DNA of 7,470 nt from positions 1-7,470 of the forward strand of contig JASLCF010000110.1 of assembly GCA_030146155.1 (NCBI GenBank), in the 5' to 3' direction. The DNA comes from Savagea sp. (GTDB lineage: Bacteria; Bacillota; Bacilli; Bacillales_A; Planococcaceae). Within the stretch, counting starts at the first letter, position 1. Each line of letters begins with the position of its first letter. Position numbers and translations under genes: made by a program. The notes below the pieces were generated by a model that worked only from the letters and a program-made list of their open reading frames with translations, did not search any database and was not told the DNA's origin. Shown here piece after piece: positions 1 through 6,823 of the stretch.

Positions 1-1730
1 ACGACAGCACAGTTTAAATCGCCCAGCTCTTCAAAAGCTTCCAAATAACGAATGGCTTCCATTTTGCTGTTCGTTGCGAGCATTGCTTTGAACTGTGATC
101 CTTGTGTTTTGTAATTGCGATAAAAATGTTCATTAATATCAAAAGCAATCATGCTAATGCGTTGATCAGATGAAGCAATTCGTTCAAAGTGACTCCATTT
201 CTTCATTACTTCATCCTTTTGTTTATCATTCAGATGACGAGTTATCATTGAAAGTCGGTTATCAATCGCTATTTTGTTGACCGTTTGATCAACCATTTTC
301 CCTTCATACAGCAACGGAACGATTGTACGATCTTTTACGCCATCTGCAATTGTGTATTTATGAATGAGCTTACCAAATTTAATCATTGTGCTTTTTTCTT
401 TTTTCATCAAAGGTGTTCCTGTAAAGCCAAGATAGCACGCATTCGGAAATACTTTTTTCATTTTGATATGCAGTTCACCGTATTGTGTACGGTGGGACTC
501 ATCGACAAGAACAAAGATATCTCTTGATTCGATTGGTTGTTGTTTCGTTGATGCCGTATCGAATTTATGCACTAACGTTGTGACAATATCGGTATTACTG
601 TCATTAATAAGAGAAACTAAATGACTGCCAGATGTCGCTCTGCTTGCTTTTAATCTCGTGTGATTAAAGGTTTTATGAATTTGCTTATCGAGCTCTACTC
701 GGTCTGTTACGATCACAACTTGCGGATGGTATTCATTTAATTCTGCTAAAATATAACGAGCCAGCATAACCATCGTGAGCGATTTCCCAGACCCTTGCGT
801 ATGCCAAATGACACCCGACTGGCGATTTCCATTTTCATTCCGCTCTTCGATTGTGTTCATAATTTCTTTAATCGCAAAGTATTGCTGATAACGAGTCACT
901 TTTTTTACGTCTTTATCAAACAATGTAAAGAAACAAGTCAATTCCAACAGACGCTCTGGGTGAAACAAGGAAATGATGTTTTTGTCTTGCATCGTTGGTA
1001 AGCGACCTGAAACCGTCTGATCTAACCATTGGCCGAGCCACGTTTCCTGCTCTTCCTTCCAAACAGACCAGAATTTCTTCGGAGTTCCACAAGTCGCATA
1101 TTTCGTTTCGTTTTTATTCGTCGACATGACAATCTGTATAAACTTAAACAATTGCGGGGCATAATCGTTTTTTTGGTTACGAATCATTTGGCTAATGCCT
1201 TGTTCCATCGAAATTGATGCTTTTTTGCACTCGATAACTGAAAAAGGTATACCATTGACAAATAACACGATATCAGGGCGAACAGTACCCCTACCATCAA
1301 CCCGCTCTACAGAAAACTCCTCAACGATATGAAAATCATTGTTCTCGATATTTTCCCAATCAATGAATTGAATCGTAAATGACTTTTTAGAACCATCAGG
1401 CAGAAATTCGGTGTACGTTCTTCCTAACATCAATGTTTCATAAATGCTCTCATTCGCCTTTACAAGCCCGTTTGTCAGTGGTTCATCTAAATCACGCATC
1501 GCTTGTTGGATATTTGTATCGCTAAACTTGTACGTGACACCTTTATACTGATAAGAGTTTAACTCTTTCAGTTTCTCTTCCAATACCGTTTTCAGCAAAA
1601 CAGTATAGAGATTTTCACGCATTGCCTCGGCTTGTTCAACCTCTATATACTTATAACCTAAGCCTTGCAATACCTGGATTGCAGGCTGTTGGCTAATATA
1701 TCGTTCATCATAATTTTGCGGAATCGACAT
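1..1730 (-). CDS. hsdR: Type I restriction enzyme R subunit, N-terminal 576 codons (runs off left edge)
   Basis: This is the motor and nuclease subunit of a type I restriction-modification complex, which uses ATP to translocate DNA and cuts unmethylated DNA away from its target. The frame is open from the ATG at 1730 to the window edge, and a strong GGAGGTGG ribosome binding site at 1735-1742 fixes the start. The N-terminal endonuclease domain shows a PD-(D/E)XK core: RPD with D153, then ECK with E167 and K169. The SF2 motor follows, with Walker A QGSGKS (K316), a DESH box at 410-413 and GFTGTP near residue 435. The spacing matches EcoR124I, whose catalytic residues I recall as D151/E165/K167 and K313. 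Family members are about 1000 residues, so the rest of the motor and the C-terminal assembly region lie outside the window. It is the last visible gene of the operon, 45 bases after hsdS. Whether the missing part is intact cannot be judged here. Confidence 0.96.
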   Translation of the reverse strand, partial: MSIPQNYDERYISQQPAIQVLQGLGYKYIEVEQAEAMRENLYTVLLKTVLEEKLKELNSYQYKGVTYKFSDTNIQQAMRDLDEPLTNGLVKANESIYETLMLGRTYTEFLPDGSKKSFTIQFIDWENIENNDFHIVEEFSVERVDGRGTVRPDIVLFVNGIPFSVIECKKASISMEQGISQMIRNQKNDYAPQLFKFIQIVMSTNKNETKYATCGTPKKFWSVWKEEQETWLGQWLDQTVSGRLPTMQDKNIISLFHPERLLELTCFFTLFDKDVKKVTRYQQYFAIKEIMNTIEERNENGNRQSGVIWHTQGSGKSLTMVMLARYILAELNEYHPQVVIVTDRVELDKQIHKTFNHTRLKASRATSGSHLVSLINDSNTDIVTTLVHKFDTASTKQQPIESRDIFVLVDESHRTQYGELHIKMKKVFPNACYLGFTGTPLMKKEKSTMIKFGKLIHKYTIADGVKDRTIVPLLYEGKMVDQTVNKIAIDNRLSMITRHLNDKQKDEVMKKWSHFERIASSDQRISMIAFDINEHFYRNYKTQGSQFKAMLATNSKMEAIRYLEAFEELGDLNCAV

Positions 1731-1732
1731 TT

Positions 1733-1760
1733 CTCCACCTCCATTGTTAACAATAATGGA
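1733..1760 (-). promoter_or_regulatory. hsdR ribosome binding site with overlapping hairpin
   Basis: In the minus-strand transcript, UCCAUU (1760-1755) can pair with AAUGGA (1745-1740) across a 9-base loop that contains the palindrome GTTAAC. The 3' arm takes in the first bases of the hsdR ribosome binding site (GGAGGTGGAG, 1742-1733). The stem has only 6 base pairs, so it may just modulate ribosome access or be chance. The strong ribosome binding site itself is clear. Confidence 0.4.
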
Positions 1761-1775
1761 AAAGGACCAAAGGGA

Positions 1776-2966
1776 TTACACCTTTACTCGGACTTTTCCA
1801 GTAAGAAGAAGTTGCATGAGGCCTTGTTTTTGATGTTTAACATATTCTAAGTCTTTTTCCAATAAGTCTATTTCATTGTCTAACTTCTCCAAAATCTTCG
1901 CTATTTCATATTGTTCAGCCTCGCTGGGTAAGGGTAGAAACATATCACTTAGAGTACCCAGAGTTATATACGGTGTATTTCCAGCATTTTTCTCTTTATG
2001 AATTCTATGTTTAAGATTTTTATCTAATAAATATTTTATGAATAAAATATTGTTCGAGAATTGATCAAGCACATACGTTCTTTGATATGCATTGAATTTT
2101 CCCTTGTAATAATGGATATACCCCACATTAGCACCATTTCCAGATACTAATAAAGCCTCTGTATTAAAAGCATATTCATCTATCGAATAAACTTCTTTTG
2201 CACAAGTGAAAAATTTATATTTGCCATTTTCCTTCATCGCATTTGCATCTAATTTTCCCGTAGTAATATTACAAATATCTCCTAACTTTACTTTTTCCCA
2301 CTCACCCTCAAACCCAAGCAATCTTACTTCGCCAGTCAGCAATTTCTGCATTAACCCTTTTTTCTGTTCTTTTTTCTGCTCGATTAGCTTTTCTTTTAGC
2401 TCAATTGCCTTGTCCCAAGTGGAGAGGATGGAGGCGATTTTTAATTTTTCTTTGTCATTTGTTGGTAACACAAATTCAAACTCTCTGATGTCTGTTAAAG
2501 ATAGATTGGGTCTTGCTGATTCTGTTTGTGTACCAAGTAATCTTTTTTTAACACTATTACTTTGTAAATAATATTTTATAAAACTTTTGTCTGCTTCAGA
2601 TTTTGCTCTAAATAAACATACAGCTTGGTTAATGTTTGCTTCAACATCTATGTCATATTCACAAGAACGCCCTATGGAAGCCCCAACAATATTTATTAAT
2701 ATATCACCTTTTTTCAGTTTACTATTTTTTTGTTTTTCTCCGAATTCTATTGGCAAGAATTTTGGTTGTGTAACATCAAGAACACCTTCTCTTACATTTT
2801 CACTTGTAACAAATAAGATTCCATTGTCTTGATAATCAAAACCTTGCCATTTTGGTGAAGCACCTTTAGTTATTTTTGTTGATAAACCTTCACCCTTTTT
2901 TATTATCCAGTCATTAGGAATTAACCCGAACTTTGTTTTTTTATAATCTTCTACAGTTTCATACAT
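1776..2966 (-). CDS. hsdS: Type I restriction-modification specificity subunit, two target-recognition domains
   Basis: This is the DNA-recognition subunit that sets the bipartite target for both methylation and restriction. I chose the ATG at 2966 (396 residues) because GAGGTGG lies just before it. A GTG at 2978 would add four residues but overlaps that ribosome binding site. From the ATG, target-recognition domain 1 spans about residues 10-180 and a first helical spacer about 180-210 (EKLIEQKKEQKKGLMQ). Domain 2 spans about 220-355, followed by a second helical spacer. The two spacers end in matching sequences, GLMQKLLTGEVR and GLMQLLLTGKVR, the internal repeat expected of a full S subunit. 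The first spacer carries a doubled EQKK. Length is normal for the family. It follows dinD and precedes hsdR, unlike the usual direct hsdM-hsdS pairing. The DNA sequence recognised cannot be read from the protein. Confidence 0.95.
   Translation of the reverse strand: MYETVEDYKKTKFGLIPNDWIIKKGEGLSTKITKGASPKWQGFDYQDNGILFVTSENVREGVLDVTQPKFLPIEFGEKQKNSKLKKGDILINIVGASIGRSCEYDIDVEANINQAVCLFRAKSEADKSFIKYYLQSNSVKKRLLGTQTESARPNLSLTDIREFEFVLPTNDKEKLKIASILSTWDKAIELKEKLIEQKKEQKKGLMQKLLTGEVRLLGFEGEWEKVKLGDICNITTGKLDANAMKENGKYKFFTCAKEVYSIDEYAFNTEALLVSGNGANVGYIHYYKGKFNAYQRTYVLDQFSNNILFIKYLLDKNLKHRIHKEKNAGNTPYITLGTLSDMFLPLPSEAEQYEIAKILEKLDNEIDLLEKDLEYVKHQKQGLMQLLLTGKVRVKV
2358..2381 (-). repeat. Tandem 12-base repeat coding EQKK-EQKK in the HsdS spacer
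   Basis: Two adjacent 12-base units, GAGCAGAAAAAA and GAACAGAAAAAA, differ at one wobble base and encode EQKK twice (residues 196-203 counted from the ATG at 2966). They lie in the helical spacer joining the two recognition domains. In EcoR124I a four-residue TAEL repeat at the equivalent place changes copy number and alters the spacing between the two half-sites. Whether this repeat varies is inference. Confidence 0.75.
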
Positions 2967-2984
2967 TGTTACCACCACCTCAAG

Positions 2985-3047
2985 TTAATGCTGTTTTAGA
3001 AATTGTTCAATAAATTTTGGTTCTTGCCCTGCATCTCCCCTATTCAT
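2985..3047 (-). CDS. Possible 20-residue small protein or leader peptide between dinD and hsdS
   Basis: A short ATG-initiated frame encodes MNRGDAGQEPKFIEQFLKQH and stops 18 bases before the hsdS ATG. A weak ribosome binding site (GAGG) lies about 10 bases upstream, inside the last codons of dinD. The C-terminal half could form an amphipathic helix. I do not recognise it. It could couple dinD and hsdS translation, or be a chance frame in the 86-base gap between the two genes. Confidence 0.25.
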   Translation of the reverse strand: MNRGDAGQEPKFIEQFLKQH

Positions 3048-3052
3048 ACTAT

Positions 3053-3892
3053 TTATTCCTCACTTTCCAATTTCTTTTTTTGTGCGTGCTTCTCAATCTG
3101 CTTAATACTTTTCTCAGGTGTCGGTAAATCTTCAGGCATAGTCCCACCCAGTTCTTGTATGGTTTGTCTCACTTTTGCCCCAACTTCAAAGTGGGTACGG
3201 TTTGCGTTCGACTTTCCTTGAATGTTCTCTCTACGCAATTTTTCATCCGTCTGTGTTGCTCGGAACAAATTGGCCGCAAGTTCTGTACTTCCCATATAAT
3301 CTAAGATTTTATGACTCTTTTTCAATCCTTTTCGAGCGTGGATTGCTTTTGCATCCAATCCACCATACAACCCTCTGTACCCATGGTTCTGAAAGGTTGC
3401 ATAATCAATATTTGTTTCAACACCCGCAAGCATGGCCGCTTCTTGTAAAGACTTATTATGTTCTTTTAATTCATTACGAATAGCTAATCGCTTCTTATCT
3501 TCATCTAAAGACTCAAACCGCTCTTGCAATTCTTGTTTACGAGTCTGAATAGCAAAATACGTTTGTCCCAATGCGACCACTTCTTTTTTAGGATCAGCAT
3601 TTTGTACAATTAAATAACAAGCATAGCGTGAAAGCATGATGTCTTCTATTTCTCTTTGCGATCCTGAACCAAGATGCACCATTTTGTTAACGTCAACAAA
3701 ATGGTCTAAAACGTTGTTACCACTGGATTCACATGCAATTTTTGCTTTTTCAATGACCTTTATGAAATTTCTCCACTCAGTATACTGTAGAACAACTTGC
3801 ATATCTCTCGCATACCAAAAGTCCTCACCATACTCGTTAACATTTCTGTATTGTTCGAAGATTCGTTCATTATACTTATCAATTTCAGACAT
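3053..3892 (-). CDS. dinD: DNA damage-inducible protein D (DinD family)
   Basis: The 279 residues match the DinD family in length (E. coli DinD is about 274) and sequence. The N-terminal part carries family blocks such as FWYARDMQVVLQYTEWRNF (25-43), EKAKIACESSG (48-58), LSRYACYLIVQNADPKKEV (87-105) and TYFAIQTRKQE (111-121), a Bro-N-like region. A charged helical middle (about 117-150) leads to a conserved block around YRGLYGGLDAKAIHARKG (172-189). The last 25 residues are Lys/Glu-rich. E. coli DinD is an SOS gene product that has been reported to act on RecA-DNA filaments. Here the gene sits between hsdM and hsdS in the same direction, suggesting a role linked to DNA breaks or to restriction control, which is inference. 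AAGGGG at 3900-3905 supports the start. I see no standard Bacillus LexA box (CGAAC-N4-GTTCG) upstream; two long dyads are there instead. Confidence 0.92.
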   Translation of the reverse strand: MSEIDKYNERIFEQYRNVNEYGEDFWYARDMQVVLQYTEWRNFIKVIEKAKIACESSGNNVLDHFVDVNKMVHLGSGSQREIEDIMLSRYACYLIVQNADPKKEVVALGQTYFAIQTRKQELQERFESLDEDKKRLAIRNELKEHNKSLQEAAMLAGVETNIDYATFQNHGYRGLYGGLDAKAIHARKGLKKSHKILDYMGSTELAANLFRATQTDEKLRRENIQGKSNANRTHFEVGAKVRQTIQELGGTMPEDLPTPEKSIKQIEKHAQKKKLESEE

Positions 3893-3915
3893 TCCAAATC
3901 CCCTTTACACTTTAA

Positions 3916-3945
3916 TTTATACGAACTTGTAAGGATTACTTACAA
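3916..3945 (-). promoter_or_regulatory. Predicted sigma-A promoter for dinD-hsdS-hsdR
   Basis: On the minus strand TTGTAA (3940-3945) is separated by 18 bases from TATAAA (3916-3921), matching the vegetative consensus at 4 of 6 and 5 of 6 positions. Transcription would start near 3909, leaving a very short leader before the dinD ribosome binding site. The spacer and -35 box lie inside the inverted repeat at 3921-3951, so a protein bound there should block this promoter. This is a consensus match only. Confidence 0.42.
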
Positions 3946-3951
3946 GTTCGT
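3921..3951. repeat. Perfect 13-bp inverted repeat (operator-like) upstream of dinD
   Basis: The arms ACGAACTTGTAAG and CTTACAAGTTCGT are exact reverse complements around a 5-base centre (centre at 3936). It spans the spacer and -35 box of the predicted dinD promoter. Read as RNA it could form a hairpin, but the minus-strand sequence after it (ATAAATTAAAG) lacks a proper U-run, so it is a poor terminator. It shares the outer pattern GAACT-N17-AGTTC with the next dyad, favouring a protein-binding site. Confidence 0.7.
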
Positions 3952-3975
3952 GAAGAATCTTAAAGACTCCCAGTT

Positions 3976-4002
3976 GAACTATTCGGTACAACCGAATAGT
4001 TC
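3976..4002. repeat. Perfect 12-bp inverted repeat (second operator-like site) upstream of dinD
   Basis: The arms GAACTATTCGGT and ACCGAATAGTTC are exact reverse complements around 3 bases (centre 3989). Like the dyad at 3921-3951 it fits GAACT-N17-AGTTC, although the inner bases differ. The two centres are 53 bp apart, close to five helical turns. No U-run follows on either strand, so a terminator role is unlikely. Confidence 0.7.
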
Positions 4003-4034
4003 GAATCTATTTGATTAGATTTGCTTAGTTCCAT

Positions 4035-4550
4035 TTAACCAACTGAAATATTAGTTGTAGAAAGTTGCTTTAGACGTTTTTCTAAATTTCTTGTGACCTT
4101 AATCGGACTTTCTTTTCCATCAAGACCTGTCCCATAAATAATAAAATTCCAACTTCCCTTTTCCAGCTTTACTGACACACGACGATTTGGTGTTTGATAA
4201 TCTATCCCGATGCATTTCCGAAAGTCTTCATATGTTAAAAAAGCAATTTCACTGTCTTTCAATTCTTCCAATCCACATACAAACGCAAAAACATACTGTA
4301 CTCCACTGTGTCCATTTTGAATGCTTAACAATTCTTCTGGGCTAAATAAAAAATCCCATCTCTTTATTTCAGCCTTATCTCCATCAGGTTTGGAAGCGTA
4401 CTTTGCATATACTGTATAATCACCAAAATCATTTGCTAACGAATATATGCGTCGCTTTTCCCCCTCCTCAATAATTGCAGGTGCAAACCCACTATTAACC
4501 AGCCTTGATAATAATGCTCCGAAATAAAAATCTGCTTTTGCTAATGCCAT
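4035..4550 (-). CDS. Unrecognised 171-residue protein inside the R-M operon
   Basis: I do not recognise a family. The protein is soluble-looking, with no signal peptide or membrane segment. It starts with a helix (ADFYFGALLSRLVNSGF, 6-22) and continues as alternating strands and helices: RRIYSLANDFGDYTVYAKYAS (33-53), RWDFLFSPEEL (64-74), YVFAFVCGLEEL (86-97), then IAFLTYEDFRKCIGI (102-116) and a basic segment ending NLEKRLKQL. The DY...YAKY strand followed by WDF recalls small restriction-nuclease-like or nucleic-acid-binding folds, but no complete PD-(D/E)XK signature is present, so I do not call it a nuclease. It lies 56 bases after hsdM with its own ribosome binding site (GGGGGAG). Its place between hsdM and dinD suggests an accessory of the R-M locus. 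Confidence 0.8.
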   Translation of the reverse strand: MALAKADFYFGALLSRLVNSGFAPAIIEEGEKRRIYSLANDFGDYTVYAKYASKPDGDKAEIKRWDFLFSPEELLSIQNGHSGVQYVFAFVCGLEELKDSEIAFLTYEDFRKCIGIDYQTPNRRVSVKLEKGSWNFIIYGTGLDGKESPIKVTRNLEKRLKQLSTTNISVG

Positions 4551-4606
4551 CCCCTATCTCCCCCAGTTTTAATTTCAATCATAAATATTTCCCATTAAAA
4601 TATTGA

Positions 4607-6136
4607 TTACAACCCTAACTCCTGCAAATACTTCTCCATCTGTTCTTCCACTTCTGCAAGCTCCTGCTTAATGTTCTGGATATTTTCTTTAACCTGTGCC
4701 ATATCAACAGGCTCTTCCTCTTCAAATGTGTCCACATAGCGAGGAATATTCAAGTTATAGTCATTTTCTTTAATTTCATCTACTGTAGCGACATACGAGT
4801 ATTTATCAATTGTTTCCCAGTTGTCATATGTTTCTACAATCTTAGCAATATCCTGTTCTCTTAATTGGTTTTGGTTCTTTCCTTTTTCATAATTGCCTTC
4901 CGCTGATGCATCAATAAAAAGTACTTCTTTGCGAGTACGATTCTTTTTGAACACGAGGATACAAGCAGGGATTCCAGTCCCATAAAACAACCCTTGTGGT
5001 AGTCCGATTACAGCATCCAGCAAGTTCATCTCAATGATTTGCTGACGGATTTTCCCTTCGCTTGCACCCCTGAACAATACTCCATGGGGCAATATCGTAG
5101 ACATTCTGCCATTTTCCGCTAACGAATAGAGCATGTGCTGAACGAAAGCATAATCTCCTTTTGAACTTGGTGGAACACCCCATTCAAAACGTCTATAAGG
5201 ATCTAAACTTGCATCCATTTTAAATTTACTGTCCGTATTGCCTTCCCCTGCAAAGCCCATTGCCCACTTATCTAATGAAAATGGCGGATTTGCTACGATT
5301 GCTTGGAATTTCATCAACTTTCCATCCTCTAAATGAAGAGGATTTGCCAATGTGTCGCCCCACTCAATTTTCGCATCATCAATCCCATGCAAATACATAT
5401 TCATCAATGCTAATGAATGTGTTGCCCCATTGCGTTCTTGACCATAGATAGCCACTTTCTTATTCGGCACTTGGTTTGCGACACGTATAAGAAGAGAGCC
5501 AGATCCGCACGTAGGGTCATAAATACGATCATTTTCTTGAGGTTTGACAAGGCGTGCTAACAATTCTGAAGCCATTGACGGCGTGTAAAATTCTCCGCCC
5601 TTCTTACCTGCATCTGATGCAAAACGTTCAATCATGTATTGGTAAGCATCACCAATGACATCTTCATTTCCTACAACTGATGGCTTTAATGTAAGCTTAT
5701 TAAAATCCTCCAATAAGGAACGCAACATTGCATTACGTTCTGTTGCCCTACCGAGAACTGCTTCGCTGTTAAAATCAATATTACGGAACACGCCACGTAG
5801 TTTGCCTGTATTTTCATTTTCAAGTCGTTCCAATGCTTTGTTGATGATTTCACCAATCTCAGCATCATTGCGTTTGCTATACAAGTAATCAAATGTAGAC
5901 TGTTCATCTAACACAAATCGCTCTCTTGATAACGCACGCTGAATGCGTTGTTCATCACCATCATAACGCTTTGTATATTCTTCTAAATGTTCCTTATACG
6001 CATCACTCAGATACTTGATGAACAGCATTGTCAGTATATAATCTTTATATGTACTGGAATCTACCTTTCCTCTAAATGTATCGGCCGCTTGCCATAGTAC
6101 ACCGTTAATTTGGTCTTTTGTCACTTTTTCACTCAT
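4607..6136 (-). CDS. hsdM: Type I restriction-modification DNA adenine methyltransferase subunit
   Basis: HsdM transfers a methyl group from S-adenosylmethionine to adenine N6 in the target chosen by HsdS, and also forms the core of the restriction complex. The 509 residues have the expected layout. A helical N-terminal domain (about 1-160) begins ITKDQ-like with INGVLWQAADTFRGKVD. The catalytic domain has GEFYTP (181-186), the AdoMet-binding motif DPTCGSG (207-213) and the catalytic motif NPPF (283-286). DYNLNIPRYV (459-468) precedes a coiled-coil tail (about 480-509) for contact with HsdS. Length and sequence fit the EcoR124I-like group. The start overlaps the end of the half-size hsdS by ATGA (6133-6136), and its ribosome binding site AAGGAGG lies within that gene's last codons, so the two should be translationally coupled. 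No damage seen. Confidence 0.97.
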   Translation of the reverse strand: MSEKVTKDQINGVLWQAADTFRGKVDSSTYKDYILTMLFIKYLSDAYKEHLEEYTKRYDGDEQRIQRALSRERFVLDEQSTFDYLYSKRNDAEIGEIINKALERLENENTGKLRGVFRNIDFNSEAVLGRATERNAMLRSLLEDFNKLTLKPSVVGNEDVIGDAYQYMIERFASDAGKKGGEFYTPSMASELLARLVKPQENDRIYDPTCGSGSLLIRVANQVPNKKVAIYGQERNGATHSLALMNMYLHGIDDAKIEWGDTLANPLHLEDGKLMKFQAIVANPPFSLDKWAMGFAGEGNTDSKFKMDASLDPYRRFEWGVPPSSKGDYAFVQHMLYSLAENGRMSTILPHGVLFRGASEGKIRQQIIEMNLLDAVIGLPQGLFYGTGIPACILVFKKNRTRKEVLFIDASAEGNYEKGKNQNQLREQDIAKIVETYDNWETIDKYSYVATVDEIKENDYNLNIPRYVDTFEEEEPVDMAQVKENIQNIKQELAEVEEQMEKYLQELGL

Positions 6137-6729
6137 GATATATCCTCCTTCATTTCACCTTTTATCATTTTCTTTGTTAATGCTGTGAACCATTTCTCTT
6201 TTTCTTCAATCAGTTGTGAATACAATAGCTTTTCTTTTTGATGCAGATTATAAAGATTCACTATTGCCTGTTGCTTTGTTAATGGGATTCCTACTATCGG
6301 GATCGCACTTAATGCTGTTTTATTTGTACTTGGAATACGGGTTCCAGCTTGTGAACGTTCCAGCTCTTTTTTGACTTCATCCGTATTCAAGTACCATGCG
6401 ATATACTCTGGTAAAAACTTATGGGAATCTACTTTAATAATAGCAAAGTATGATGGGACTAACAGACCTGTCGTTGCCTCATTAATGTGAATCGCAGTAT
6501 GGGGGAAGCTTAGCCTGATTAATACATCCCCGTTCCCTGTGAAGTGTTGAGGATTTAATACATCATTGCTTTGGAATTCTTCAAACGGCTCATCATTCAA
6601 TATTCCATTTTCAGTAATATTTTTTAACGTGATTAGTCGATAAGTAGCTTTCACATCTTTTGGAAACTCCGCCTTTTTCCTCGTTAATACCATACCTGTT
6701 TTGATTTCAGCAATCTCGCCAAGTAACAT
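6133..6729 (-). CDS. Half-size type I specificity subunit (one target-recognition domain)
   Basis: The 198 residues look like one half of an HsdS. A single target-recognition domain (about 1-150) contains LGEIAEIKTG at the start, a GDVLIRLSFPHTAI strand (68-80) and RIPSTNKTALSAIPIVGIPLTKQQ (131-154). One helical spacer follows (about 152-190, LYNLHQKEKLLYSQLIEEKEKW). There is no second domain. A normal HsdS is about 400 residues. It begins with a good ribosome binding site (GGAGGTG, 6 bases before ATG), has a clean stop, and overlaps hsdM, so it looks like a designed gene rather than a broken one. Half S subunits from type IC systems can pair up and work as symmetric specificity units. By that precedent this protein may pair with HsdM as a second specificity, or it may be a leftover of domain shuffling. 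Confidence 0.85.
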   Translation of the reverse strand: MLLGEIAEIKTGMVLTRKKAEFPKDVKATYRLITLKNITENGILNDEPFEEFQSNDVLNPQHFTGNGDVLIRLSFPHTAIHINEATTGLLVPSYFAIIKVDSHKFLPEYIAWYLNTDEVKKELERSQAGTRIPSTNKTALSAIPIVGIPLTKQQAIVNLYNLHQKEKLLYSQLIEEKEKWFTALTKKMIKGEMKEDIS

Positions 6730-6780
6730 ATTGCACCTCCATTCATTTGTTAAATCCTTTATTTAAAATATGTTAAATTG

Positions 6781-6809
6781 AATATATAACAAAATGGATT
6801 TTAAATCAA
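6781..6809 (-). promoter_or_regulatory. Predicted sigma-A promoter of the hsd operon
   Basis: On the minus strand TTGATT (6804-6809) and TATATT (6781-6786) are separated by exactly 17 bases, in an A/T-rich stretch directly upstream of the first hsd gene. Transcription would start around 6774, giving a leader of about 45 bases before the half-S start at 6729. It lies just downstream of a terminator for incoming transcription, as expected for an independent operon. Confidence 0.5.
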
Positions 6810-6823
6810 CCTTATTTTTCTTG

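Noticed and set aside
285..1217. Plus-strand open frames at 285-527, 795-1001 and 1029-1217
   Set aside because: They lie opposite the hsdR frame, have Phe/Cys/His-rich compositions typical of antisense, and cover known HsdR motifs such as the DESH and Walker A segments.
2206..2832. Plus-strand frames of 121 and 81 residues opposite hsdS
   Set aside because: Their Phe/Ser-rich composition mirrors Lys/Glu-rich HsdS codons; the minus strand is clearly coding.
3921..4002. The two dyads as rho-independent terminators
   Set aside because: Neither stem is followed by a proper T run on either strand, and the shared outer half-sites fit protein binding better. RNA hairpin roles are not excluded.
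3921..4002. Canonical LexA (SOS) box for dinD
   Set aside because: GAAC and GTTC halves are present but the 4-base spacing of the Bacillus LexA box is not found.
4551..4606. Separate promoter for the 171-residue gene in the gap after hsdM
   Set aside because: No -35/-10 pair with acceptable spacing was found; readthrough from the hsd promoter is simpler.
5686..5907. Second minus-strand frame of 73 residues within hsdM
   Set aside because: It is an out-of-frame shadow of intact hsdM, with no family-like sequence.
6748..6778. Direct repeat TGTTAAAT (6748-6755 and 6771-6778) in the hsd leader
   Set aside because: Eight A/T-rich bases repeated once in an A/T-rich leader are easily due to chance, with no supporting dyad.
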